A stretch of 40,932 nt of DNA from Ruminococcus sp. (GTDB lineage: Bacteria > Bacillota > Clostridia > Oscillospirales > Acutalibacteraceae): the NCBI GenBank assembly GCA_022779485.1, contig JALFTC010000048.1, positions 1 to 40,932 on the forward strand, read 5' to 3'. The translations under genes were made by a program, and so were the position numbers. The notes beneath the pieces were generated by a model. It worked only from the letters and a program-made list of their open reading frames with translations, searched no databases and was not told where the DNA came from. Below, piece by piece: positions 25,606 to 33,022 of this stretch (position 1 is the stretch's first letter; each line of letters begins with the position of its first letter).

Positions 25606-26361
25606 TTGGGTATTATTATTTTTGTTGTAATTCTTCTTGCGTTTTGGCAGGGCGGTTACTATTTATGCGTTGATATATTACACCTGTGTAAGTCATATTC
25701 TGTTCCATCCCCAGTTGGAGTGGTAAATCGTTTTATTGAGCTTTGCGAGGACGGTTCAATCTTTCAGGCAACAGGACTTTCCCTGTTAAGGGGAATTGCA
25801 GGTTTTGCCATAGCGGTTCTCATAGGTGTTGCAATAGGATTTTTGATTAACCACTTTGGCTATCTTCAAAAAAATCTCAAGCCTATCATCTTAGGTATTC
25901 AAACATTGCCAAGCGTATGCTGGGTACCATTCTCAATACTTTGGTTTGGTCTTTCTACACAGGCAATTATTTTTGTTGTGGTAATGGGTTCAGCCTTCAG
26001 CATATCAATATCGGTTGATAACGCAATTAAAAATATTCAGCCAATCTACTACAAAGCCGCTTTGACAATGGGGGCTACAAAAAGGCAGATGTATTCATAT
26101 GTCGTATTTCCTGCAGCACTTCCGGAGCTTATTTCCGGTCTAAAGCAAGGCTGGTCATTTGCCTGGCGAGCATTGATGGCAGGTGAAGTAATGACAACCT
26201 CCATAAGCCTGGGACAAACCCTGATTATGGGTCGTGACCTTGCAGACATCAATCAGGTAGCCCTTGTTATGATAATCATCATACTTGTGGGAATAATAAT
26301 AGATAAATGTATATTCTCCGTAATGGAAAAGAGAGTTTTGTCAAAAAGAGGCCTTGCCTGA
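25606..26361 (+). CDS. SsuC/TauC-type ABC transporter permease
   Basis: The 251-residue membrane protein belongs to the BPD-type permease family: several hydrophobic helices and the cytoplasmic EAA-loop region YYKAALTMGATKRQMYSYVVFPAALPELISGLKQ, whose GA-x(n)-P pattern contacts the ATPase. The start is TTG 25606, with AAGGAG (25592-25597) eight bases upstream. It begins four bases after the ATPase gene, so the three importer genes form one operon ended by the hairpin at 26382-26422. Confidence 0.93.
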   Translation: MGIIIFVVILLAFWQGGYYLCVDILHLCKSYSVPSPVGVVNRFIELCEDGSIFQATGLSLLRGIAGFAIAVLIGVAIGFLINHFGYLQKNLKPIILGIQTLPSVCWVPFSILWFGLSTQAIIFVVVMGSAFSISISVDNAIKNIQPIYYKAALTMGATKRQMYSYVVFPAALPELISGLKQGWSFAWRALMAGEVMTTSISLGQTLIMGRDLADINQVALVMIIIILVGIIIDKCIFSVMEKRVLSKRGLA

Positions 26362-26381
26362 TCAGGCATTGATAAAAAAAC

Positions 26382-26422
26382 AGGCTCTGTGCAACAGTTA
26401 TCTGTCAGCACAGAGCCTTATT
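26382..26422 (+). terminator. Terminator hairpin after the importer operon
   Basis: AGGCTCTGTGC (26382-26392) pairs perfectly with GCACAGAGCCT (26408-26418) around a 15-base loop, followed by TATT. An A-run precedes the stem, so the mirror direction is also possible. A second short palindrome, TGCCTGATCAGGCA (26355-26368), covers the permease stop. Confidence 0.8.
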
Positions 26423-26457
26423 AATATAAAAGTTATTTTTAGTCTGTATTTCAATTG

Positions 26458-26486
26458 TTGACATTATAAATAAAAAATTCTATAAT
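26458..26486 (+). promoter_or_regulatory. Exact consensus sigma-A promoter of the LRR gene
   Basis: TTGACA (26458-26463), 17 bases, TATAAT (26481-26486). Both hexamers and the spacing are exactly consensus, which is uncommon and predicts strong transcription unless a regulator intervenes. The transcription start would lie about 60 bases before the gene. Confidence 0.9.
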
Positions 26487-26553
26487 ATAACTAAAAAAGT
26501 ATTACTTGTGCAATGTGTAATGATATTTGCTAATTGTTGAAAGGAGCATAACT

Positions 26554-28407
26554 ATGAAAAGGTTAATATCTTTATTTCTATGTATTTTAATGCTCTCAAC
26601 CTGTGTTGTCAGCTTCAATGCTTACTATAATCCCAATGATACTGTTTACGAGCGTGTCTTGTCGAATACCGATGGTAATATAAAACTGATATACAACAGG
26701 GAAACAAAGGTTGCAAAGCTTGAGGGTACAGGAGTTTTGCCCGCCGGTATGGATTTAAGTAACTGGGATGATAAATATGAAGACCATTGGAGTGAATTTA
26801 AGTGTTACAGATATGGATATAATCCACATTTAAAAACATATCCTACTGATGATATTTCTGATGCAGACTATGAGAAACTGAATCTATATGAAATTACCCA
26901 AAATGGCACTACTCTTATTATAGGTGAGGGTATAACAGAGCTTGAGCCTTTCAGTTGTATGTTTTTAGGAAGTATTAGCAGTGTTGTACTTCCCGATAGC
27001 TTGAAAAAAATAGGACGATTTGCATTTATAAAGAGTAAAAATCTCACCACGATTTACGGAAAAAATGTTGAGCAAATAGACGGCGGCGCCTTTTACGATT
27101 GCCCAAAACTAAAAAGTGTTTCCTTCCCCAATGCAGTAGATTTATCGAATAATATTTGCCATCCTTATTTAAATATTGATGAGCATGATGATTGGCCAAG
27201 AAATCTTCCTGATACATTTAATGTAGGTGCTTTTAATTATTGCAATGAGCTTACAACTGTAAATATACCAAAGGCAGAAAAAATCGGAGCAAGGACCTTT
27301 TACGGTTGTTTAAATCTTAAAACAATTAATAGTAACAATACCCTTTCCAATGTTACCGAGATAGGTGCGTCAGCTTTTTACAATTGTCAAAGCCTGAAAA
27401 AGATTTCCCTGCCAAAAGTTCAGTCCTTGTATAGTTCAAAGACAATGCTTAAAACAGCGGCATACGAGGGTACTTTTTACAACTGTGAAAGTCTGGAAAG
27501 TGTAAACATACCTAAAGTAACCAAAATTGGCGCTAACACATTCTTTAACTGCAAAAAATTAAAGAAAATCAACAGCAACAATAACCTTTCAAAAGTTACA
27601 GAGCTTGGTTCAGGTGCCTTTGCAAATTGTTCAAGCCTTGAAAAAATATCCTTGCCAAAGGTAGAAAAGCTCCTTATGGCAAAGTGGACAGAGGATAATG
27701 TGAGAGAAGGGGATTCGCCTCCTAATATATACGATTACTATAATGACTACGACTACTATATTGACTATTATGGTGACAAATATTATGGAACATTCCAAGG
27801 CTGTTCAAGCCTGAAATCAATTTCAATACCGCAGGTTAAGGTGGTTGGAGCAAGGGCTTTTTATGGTTGTAGCAGTCTGAAAAGTATATCTATCCCAAAT
27901 GCAACTTCAATAGGTTCATCTGCTTTTTATGGTTGTAAAAATCTGACCGACGCTTATCTGCCAAATGTTAAGTCTTTAGATTCGGTGAGGTGGACTTCAT
28001 TTAAAAAGAAGAATAAGTATTTCAAAGGGAATTTTGAAAACTGCAAAAAACTAAGTAATCTCACCACAGGAACACTAAACTCTGTTGGAACATATGCCTT
28101 CAAAAATTGTTCATCTCTTACAAAAGTAAAGTTAGGCAGTAAGCTGAAATCTATAGGAACATCTGCATTTAATAACTGTAGTTCTCTGAAAGCTATTACC
28201 ATAACCAAGAATGTAGAGAAAATAGGCAAATCAGTATTTTACAAGGACAAAAGTCTTGCAAAAATTAAGGTTAATTCCGCAAAGATTATTTCCGTTGGCA
28301 AGAATGCCTTTGGAAAGATAAATCCAAACGCAGAGTTTACAGTACCAAAAAAGCAGATAAAAAAATATAAAAAACTGTTTAACACAAAATCTATCTTTTC
28401 TGTTTAG
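26554..28407 (+). CDS. BspA-family leucine-rich-repeat surface/secreted protein
   Basis: The 617-residue protein has a signal peptide (MKRLISLFLCILMLSTCVVS, probable cut after Ala23), a non-repeat region to about residue 120, then many LRR_5 (Treponema pallidum/BspA-type) repeats such as AFYNCQSLKKISLPKV and CSSLKSISIPNATSIGSSAF. Two neighbouring blocks of about 80-90 residues repeat each other. A Tyr/Asp-rich insertion (about residues 393-411) interrupts the second. There is no LPXTG motif, dockerin or SLH domain, so attachment to the cell is not explained. BspA proteins bind host or microbial surfaces in other species. ATG 26554 has AAGGAG at 26541-26546; the gene stands alone between a consensus promoter and a terminator. 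Confidence 0.9.
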   Translation: MKRLISLFLCILMLSTCVVSFNAYYNPNDTVYERVLSNTDGNIKLIYNRETKVAKLEGTGVLPAGMDLSNWDDKYEDHWSEFKCYRYGYNPHLKTYPTDDISDADYEKLNLYEITQNGTTLIIGEGITELEPFSCMFLGSISSVVLPDSLKKIGRFAFIKSKNLTTIYGKNVEQIDGGAFYDCPKLKSVSFPNAVDLSNNICHPYLNIDEHDDWPRNLPDTFNVGAFNYCNELTTVNIPKAEKIGARTFYGCLNLKTINSNNTLSNVTEIGASAFYNCQSLKKISLPKVQSLYSSKTMLKTAAYEGTFYNCESLESVNIPKVTKIGANTFFNCKKLKKINSNNNLSKVTELGSGAFANCSSLEKISLPKVEKLLMAKWTEDNVREGDSPPNIYDYYNDYDYYIDYYGDKYYGTFQGCSSLKSISIPQVKVVGARAFYGCSSLKSISIPNATSIGSSAFYGCKNLTDAYLPNVKSLDSVRWTSFKKKNKYFKGNFENCKKLSNLTTGTLNSVGTYAFKNCSSLTKVKLGSKLKSIGTSAFNNCSSLKAITITKNVEKIGKSVFYKDKSLAKIKVNSAKIISVGKNAFGKINPNAEFTVPKKQIKKYKKLFNTKSIFSV

Positions 28408-28424
28408 CTAAATTATTCATCAAA

Positions 28425-28452
28425 AAAGGACCGGAATTCCGGTCCTTTATAC
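28425..28452 (+). terminator. Intrinsic terminator after the LRR gene
   Basis: AAAGGACCGGAA pairs perfectly with TTCCGGTCCTTT (28425-28448) with essentially no loop in DNA, flanked by an A-run and T residues, so it may work for both strands. Its right end touches the MITE-like element at 28449. Confidence 0.88.
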
Positions 28453-28606
28453 TAATTCCTGATAAAAAGTAGGCTTATATTTGAGAGGATAATTTTCAGA
28501 GGACAAGGCGGAGGACGCCGCAAGGCTGACGCCTTGCAAGGACGACAACGCAGTACTCTGGAAATTAGACCGCAAAGATTGCCTGCTTTTTATTAGGTAT
28601 TAGTAT
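28449..28606. mobile_element. MITE-like element, 158 bases with 26-base inverted ends
   Basis: The left end (28449-28474) and right end (28581-28606) are inverted copies matching at 23 of 26 positions. Inside, a second inverted pair (28490-28501 with 28556-28567) matches at 11 of 12, and the centre holds a perfect 7-base hairpin GCAAGGC-TGAC-GCCTTGC (28520-28537). The whole element could fold into one long interrupted stem. It has no coding capacity and lies between two convergent genes, the pattern of a non-autonomous insertion. I could not settle a target-site duplication, and no transposase is in the window. Confidence 0.65.
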
Positions 28607-28613
28607 TACTTCA

Positions 28614-29576
28614 TTAAAATTCTTGCCTTACATTTCTGTTAAACAGGGCACTTAAAGCAGGTTTCAGGTCTTTACCCTCGAAAAGCACCTCGTAAAGCTG
28701 TGTTACAATAGGCATTTCAATGCCTTTTTTCTTTGCGATTTTGTAAATTGCCTTGGTTGTCATAACACCTTCGGCAAGCTTTTCAAACTTGTCACCCTGT
28801 ACGAATTTTTCGCCAAACATTCTGTTGTGGCTCCATTTTGAGAACAGCGTTGCCTCATAGTCGCCAAGGTGGCATAGTCCGTAAGCGCTCATTTCGTTAC
28901 CACCCATAACTTTGATGAATCTTGCAATTTCCCTGGGCGCTCTTGCCATCAAAGCACCCTTCAGGCTGGTGTAACCCATACCGTCAAGCATACCGGCACA
29001 AATGCCGATAACATTTTTAGCGGCGGCTCCGATTTCCGAGCCGACAAGGTCAGTTCCTATGTAAAAACGGATTAAGTCGCTGTTAAACTCACTGACAAGC
29101 CTTTCCTTAACGCTGTCCTTTTCGCTGTCAATAACCATACAGTTGGGAATACCCTTAACATAGTCCTGTGGATGTCCGGGGCCAACCCAAACTGCAACAT
29201 CGGTCTTGTCCTTGTCAATAAAGTCAGAAACAACTTCAGTAAGCCTTTTACCTGTGCTTTCCTCAATGCCCTTCATACAAAGCACAATGGTTTTTCCATC
29301 AAGACTATACTTTGAAATGTCAGTCATATATTCTCTGAGATGCTGACAGCTTATTGATATTACAATAACCTCTGCTCTTTCAACAGAATATTTTAGGTCG
29401 GAAGAAACCTCAATAGAGTCAGGGTAGGAGAGATAGTCATTTTTTCTGTTATTTTTAAGTGCAATAAATTCGGGGGCATCTTCAAGTCCTCCCGACAAAA
29501 CATTGTGACCTATTTTGTCAAGATACCAAGCGATACAGCTACCCCAGCGACCGCATCCCAGCACGGAAATTTTCAT
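28614..29576 (-). CDS. gpsA: NAD(P)H-dependent glycerol-3-phosphate dehydrogenase
   Basis: GpsA reduces dihydroxyacetone phosphate to sn-glycerol 3-phosphate for membrane lipid synthesis. The 320-residue protein opens MKISVLGCGRWGSCIAWYL (GxGxWG nucleotide site). Conserved motifs follow: IVLCMKGIE, GSEIGAAAKNVIGICAGM with the catalytic Lys, then MARAPREIARF. The usual GPSHAEE motif is changed to GPGHPQDYV, a divergence also seen in a clostridial subgroup as far as I recall. I chose ATG 29576 since GAGG lies six bases upstream; a GTG at 29588 would sit inside that ribosome site. A structured RNA candidate lies immediately upstream, so regulation through the leader is possible. Confidence 0.88.
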   Translation of the reverse strand: MKISVLGCGRWGSCIAWYLDKIGHNVLSGGLEDAPEFIALKNNRKNDYLSYPDSIEVSSDLKYSVERAEVIVISISCQHLREYMTDISKYSLDGKTIVLCMKGIEESTGKRLTEVVSDFIDKDKTDVAVWVGPGHPQDYVKGIPNCMVIDSEKDSVKERLVSEFNSDLIRFYIGTDLVGSEIGAAAKNVIGICAGMLDGMGYTSLKGALMARAPREIARFIKVMGGNEMSAYGLCHLGDYEATLFSKWSHNRMFGEKFVQGDKFEKLAEGVMTTKAIYKIAKKKGIEMPIVTQLYEVLFEGKDLKPALSALFNRNVRQEF

Positions 29577-29602
29577 ATGTAACCTCACAAAAAATATAAA
29601 AA

Positions 29603-29783
29603 TACCCCGCCTGACCGTAAATGCTTAAATATAACCTGCCTACAAAACGACAGGTGGGTGCACTCCCACAGGCTTTAGGATCCCCGATGAATCAAAGGGT
29701 CTTCAACACCGCCAATGGAGTCCGTGCTCCCGATTTAAAAGTTGTAGGGTTATTTTCGCATATTCGCAAATCAGGCAGGGGGT
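29603..29783 (-). ncRNA. Structured non-coding RNA candidate (6S- or raiA-type, unassigned)
   Basis: About 180 bases can close on themselves. CCCCGCCTGA (29605-29614) pairs with TCAGGC plus GGGG (29771-29781, one bulge). ATGC and ATAACC further in pair with GGTTAT and GCAT on the other side. CCTACAA (29639-29645) pairs with TTGTAGG (29742-29748). Inside are hairpins GTGGG/CCCAC (29654-29669) and GGAG/CTCC (29717-29730). GC is higher than in the flanks. On the minus strand the fold is followed by a T-rich run (29588-29604), favouring that strand, though a plus-strand promoter (TTCATA, 17 bases, TATAAA ending 29600) is also plausible. Length fits 6S RNA; the multi-hairpin interior fits a raiA-like RNA better. 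It could also be a gpsA leader. Confidence 0.5.
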
Positions 29784-29820
29784 TTATTAAGTTAATATCG
29801 AAAAATTAAAATTTTTAATT

Positions 29821-30120
29821 TTATTCGTCCTCATCATCAAACATACTTGCAAATCTTTCTTCAAACTGCTGTGCAAGTCTGTCAAGAAGGTCCTCGTCAT
29901 CAAGCTCGGCAAGCTCTTCTTCGCCGTCGTCGTTCAGAATAACCTCCATAATGTAGTATTCTCCGGAGTCGTTCACACTATCCTCAGCATTATCGAAAAC
30001 AGGATAAAGTGCTAAATACTCATTATCGTCCTCTACTATTTTGTCAAGTATCTCAAAAGTATGCTCATTGTTTTCTTCATCAATGAGAGTAATGAGATCC
30101 GGTGTGAATTCGTTATCCAT
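29821..30120 (-). CDS. DUF1292 family protein (YrzB-like)
   Basis: The 99-residue acidic protein matches the DUF1292 pattern: an opening DLITLIDEENNEHTFEILD, a central EYLALYPVFD, and YYIMEVILNDDGEEEL, ending in an Asp/Glu-rich tail. These small proteins are universal in Firmicutes and have no settled function. I chose ATG 30120 because GAGGTG (30132-30127) lies six bases upstream; a GTG at 30129 would overlap that site. It is transcribed toward the RNA candidate and gpsA on the same strand, with about 37 AT-rich bases between its stop and the RNA. Confidence 0.88.
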   Translation of the reverse strand: MDNEFTPDLITLIDEENNEHTFEILDKIVEDDNEYLALYPVFDNAEDSVNDSGEYYIMEVILNDDGEEELAELDDEDLLDRLAQQFEERFASMFDDEDE

Positions 30121-30270
30121 TATCTTCACCTCAATTTCTTTATCTATATTTTACATTATCTATATAGCATAAGTCAAGAGTATTTTTAATTCTTTATTTG
30201 TAACTATTTTCACAAAAATGTCATAAAATAATGGTAATAATTAAGAATGCTTTCAAAACTATAAAAATTA

Positions 30271-30299
30271 TTGATTTAATCATTTCTTTGTTATATAAT
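30271..30299 (+). promoter_or_regulatory. Promoter of the polysaccharide gene run
   Basis: TTGATT (30271-30276), 17 bases, TATAAT (30294-30299), in a very AT-rich stretch between the divergent DUF1292 gene and the sugar transferase. A short inverted repeat GTGTAT-GTA-ATACAC (30317-30331) sits between it and the ribosome site and could be an operator or a small leader hairpin. Confidence 0.72.
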
Positions 30300-30347
30300 A
30301 TACCTTATAAATATATGTGTATGTAATACACCTAAGGAGGATTTATT

Positions 30348-31037
30348 TTGTTAAAGTCCTTTGATAAGCTTCCGGCTGAATTTCAAAATGAAGAAGTTAA
30401 GAAGTATTATGATATTCTTTCCCGTAAAAAGAGAAGTATTCTGTTAAAGAGAATTACAGATGTTATTTTGGCTTTAATTCTCATTATATTACTTTGTATT
30501 CCAATGCTTGTTATTGCCCTGATAATCAAAATCAGTGCAACAAAAGGTCCTGTTTTCTACAAGCAGGAGCGAGTAACAAGGTACGGTAAACGCTTTAGAA
30601 TACTGAAATTCCGTACAATGATTGTAGGCTCTGACCAGTGCGGTGAGCTTCTCACCAAAGAGGGTGACGAGCGTGTAACCCTTATCGGCAGAGCGCTAAG
30701 AAAATACCGTCTTGACGAACTTCCTCAAATTTTTCATGTGCTTACAGGTAAAATGTCTATTGTAGGAACTCGTCCCGAGGTTGTAAAATATGTTGATTGT
30801 TATTCTCCGGTTTATTATAGCACACTACTTTTGCCTGCGGGAATTACCAGCTTTGCTTCAATCAAGTATAAGGACGAGGATAAGCTGTTAAAGGACGGAG
30901 ATGATGTTGACGCTGTGTATATCAACAGAATTCTCCCTGATAAAATGAGATACAATCTAAAATATTTACAGCGTTTTGGCTTTAGAAGAGATCTTAGCAT
31001 AATGATGAAAACCGTTAAAGAAGTATTTAAGAGATAG
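30348..31037 (+). CDS. Polyprenyl-phosphate sugar-1-phosphate transferase (WcaJ/RfbP-like)
   Basis: The 229-residue bacterial sugar transferase moves a sugar-1-phosphate from a nucleotide sugar to undecaprenyl phosphate, starting a surface polysaccharide or glycan. One hydrophobic helix (VILALILIILLCIPMLVIAL, about residues 38-57) precedes the catalytic domain with GPVFYKQERVTRYGKRFRILKFRTM, RKYRLDELPQIFHVLTGKMS and IVGTRPEVVKY, all family signatures. The start is TTG 30348 with AAGGAGG (30334-30340). The initiating sugar cannot be told from sequence. It is followed by a ligase/polymerase-like gene but no glycosyltransferases. Confidence 0.92.
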   Translation: MLKSFDKLPAEFQNEEVKKYYDILSRKKRSILLKRITDVILALILIILLCIPMLVIALIIKISATKGPVFYKQERVTRYGKRFRILKFRTMIVGSDQCGELLTKEGDERVTLIGRALRKYRLDELPQIFHVLTGKMSIVGTRPEVVKYVDCYSPVYYSTLLLPAGITSFASIKYKDEDKLLKDGDDVDAVYINRILPDKMRYNLKYLQRFGFRRDLSIMMKTVKEVFKR

Positions 31038-31041
31038 GAGG
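31036..31041 (+). promoter_or_regulatory. Ribosome site that indicates an ATT start for the next gene
   Basis: AGGAGG overlaps the stop of the sugar transferase gene. The only in-frame initiator-like codon at the right distance is ATT at 31050, eight bases downstream. The next standard start, GTG 31092, has no ribosome site. Confidence 0.6.
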
Positions 31042-31049
31042 CGGCGGTC

Positions 31050-32504
31050 ATTAGTTTAATCAATAACTCAAGCTACTTCAGAATTAGCTTTGTGCTGTGC
31101 CTTTTCTTTACAAATATCGCTTTTTTGCAAATTCCGGCCTATGTTGCACTTGTTGTTTTAGGCGTGTGGGGAGTTTACCTCACAGTCAGAAACATCATAA
31201 AGTACAAGGCTTACAAAAAGATGGAGTTTGGCATTTGGGCAATGGCTTTTTTGGCTATGAATTTAATTACCGCACTTATACATATAACAGATAATTTCCT
31301 AATAAATATGCTGTTTATTGTGTTTATGTGCATTTGCTTTTTTATGTTTTACGGTGTTCATACCGAGCCTGAAACCAACATCAAACACGAGCTGTATACA
31401 GTAGCAAGAATTTTCCTATATATGGTTACATTAATTCAAATTGCAGGTATCATCTGCCTTTTGTGTAATGTGTCATATCATAACGAGTGGATAGACCTTA
31501 TAATTTACGAAAACAGATACACAGGACTTTTTATTAACCCAAACCTTTCGGGATTTTCCTCTGTTGTAGTTGTATTTTGTATCCACATCTTAACTATACA
31601 CAAGTTCAGCAGTAAAAATTCCGATTTGCCCAAAACCTCTCGCATTTGGCTTGCAACAGGTCTTTTCATCAGTATTTTTACCCTGTTTTTAAGCGACAGC
31701 AACGCAAGTCTTGTGCTGTTCTTAGGTTATATTATTGTTTTTGTAATTACAAAATTTATCGCCTCAAAGGGTGATTACGGAAGAAAACAGCTTGTTCTAA
31801 GGTTCATTTCAACCTTTCTTGCAGGTGTTGTAATAATTTTCTGTACATTCTTCCTTAGAAGTGTTTGCCAGCTTGGTGTAGCCGCAGTGATAAACAGTGC
31901 AAACGAGGTTGTCGTCAACGAAAGCGATACCTTAACAGAGCTTGAAGACGAAGAAATAACATTTGAACACGAGAACGCAAATGTTGACTCCGGCAGGTTT
32001 ACCCTTTGGAGTCAGGCTATGACAATATTCTCCCACTATCCTTTGGAGGGTATCGGCAAGGGAAATATTCTAAAGTACAGCTACGATTTCTTTGAAGACG
32101 GACTCCATTTTTCAAACCTGTACAGCGGTGACTTTGCAAGTTTGTTTGCAACATTCACCACAGATATACACAATGCCTACATAACAATACTTGTATGCTC
32201 AGGTGTATTTGGATTTTTTCTGTTTATGATGTTTGCCTTTAGAAACGGTTTTTCAATAACAAGGTATCTTTTCATCAAGGGTAAAAGTCTTGAACACACA
32301 GTATTCCCTTGTATGTTCAGCTTTATTGTATCCTACCTTATGTTTGCCTGTTTTGAAAAGGCAATACTGTATGATATTTCATTTATGGTGATTTTCTTTT
32401 GGTTCATTTTGGGTCAAATTACCTGCTATAATTTTAGGGAAAGAACCCTTGACCAAAGGGATAACCTAAGTTTTAAACAGAGTATTAAACCGACTTTGTT
32501 GTAA
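31050..32504 (+). CDS. O-antigen ligase/polymerase-like membrane protein
   Basis: This is a polytopic membrane protein of about 484 residues with 10 or more hydrophobic helices. A large extracytoplasmic loop (about residues 275-370) contains SGRFTLWSQAMTIFSHYPLEGIGKGN and the later DIHNAYITILVCSG. That combination (R..W..A...F...P..GIG.GN, then HN.Y) is the O-antigen ligase/Wzy (PF04932) signature, with the loop His-Asn typical of the active region. Its partner is the sugar transferase just upstream. I place the start at ATT 31050, giving an 11-residue cytoplasmic lead before the first helix; GTG 31092 would cut into that helix. Whether it polymerises or ligates cannot be told. Confidence 0.82.
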   Translation: MSLINNSSYFRISFVLCLFFTNIAFLQIPAYVALVVLGVWGVYLTVRNIIKYKAYKKMEFGIWAMAFLAMNLITALIHITDNFLINMLFIVFMCICFFMFYGVHTEPETNIKHELYTVARIFLYMVTLIQIAGIICLLCNVSYHNEWIDLIIYENRYTGLFINPNLSGFSSVVVVFCIHILTIHKFSSKNSDLPKTSRIWLATGLFISIFTLFLSDSNASLVLFLGYIIVFVITKFIASKGDYGRKQLVLRFISTFLAGVVIIFCTFFLRSVCQLGVAAVINSANEVVVNESDTLTELEDEEITFEHENANVDSGRFTLWSQAMTIFSHYPLEGIGKGNILKYSYDFFEDGLHFSNLYSGDFASLFATFTTDIHNAYITILVCSGVFGFFLFMMFAFRNGFSITRYLFIKGKSLEHTVFPCMFSFIVSYLMFACFEKAILYDISFMVIFFWFILGQITCYNFRERTLDQRDNLSFKQSIKPTLL

Positions 32505-32525
32505 AGAATAAACTAAGGTGATTGT

Positions 32526-33014
32526 ATGAAACTTTTTCTGAAAAGAGATATTTCTTCTGACGGTGCTCTCTTTATAGTTTTTGATGAGCTGGGCAAAGAA
32601 AAGTTCTATGTGGGCAGGGATAACCGCCATTCCCACTTTACTCTGTCAATTACCGATACAAACTTTAACAGGCTGTGCAGTATCAGTACTGTACCACTGC
32701 CTATGCTGAAGGCTTTTACAATCAAGGACAAGAAAATTACAATCAGGCTTATTTTTAACAAAAATACCTCTCGGCAAATGTGCTATTATTACGGGATAAG
32801 CTGGCGTATTCGTGGGGACATTGTGAACAAAACATTTGAAATTGTTGACAACGACAATACAGTCCTACTTACCCACAGCGGTAAATGGTCAAGAGGTAAT
32901 GATTGTTACGAGATAAACATTACAGAAGGCTCCAGAGAACTTCTGCTGGTTGCCTCTGCAATATGCGTTGATTTACTCCAGTCAGCGGATGAAAAACAAC
33001 TACAAACTGTGTGA
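32526..33014 (+). CDS. Tubby/LURP-one-related (YxjI-like) domain protein
   Basis: The 162-residue protein looks like a LURP-one-related/tubby-type beta-barrel: MKLFLKRDISSDGALFIVFDELGKEKFYV, then alternating beta segments with HSHFTLSITD and CYYYGISWRIRGDI, and a closing hydrophobic helix LLLVASAICVDLL. This helix passing through a barrel is the fold's hallmark. The assignment is from pattern, not from a diagnostic motif. Function is unknown; the fold can bind lipids in eukaryotes. It follows the ligase gene by 21 bases and precedes the Lrp gene by 8 bases. AAGGTG precedes ATG 32526. Confidence 0.7.
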   Translation: MKLFLKRDISSDGALFIVFDELGKEKFYVGRDNRHSHFTLSITDTNFNRLCSISTVPLPMLKAFTIKDKKITIRLIFNKNTSRQMCYYYGISWRIRGDIVNKTFEIVDNDNTVLLTHSGKWSRGNDCYEINITEGSRELLLVASAICVDLLQSADEKQLQTV

Positions 33015-33022
33015 GGTGCATT

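Noticed and set aside
28425..28448. The GGACCGGAATTCCGGTCC palindrome as an end of the MITE-like element
   Set aside because: It has no partner at the right side of the element and behaves as an ordinary terminator after the LRR gene.
29621..29809. Plus-strand 62-codon open frame across the gpsA upstream region
   Set aside because: It lies entirely over the base-paired RNA candidate, has no ribosome site, and its composition follows the RNA stems rather than a protein.
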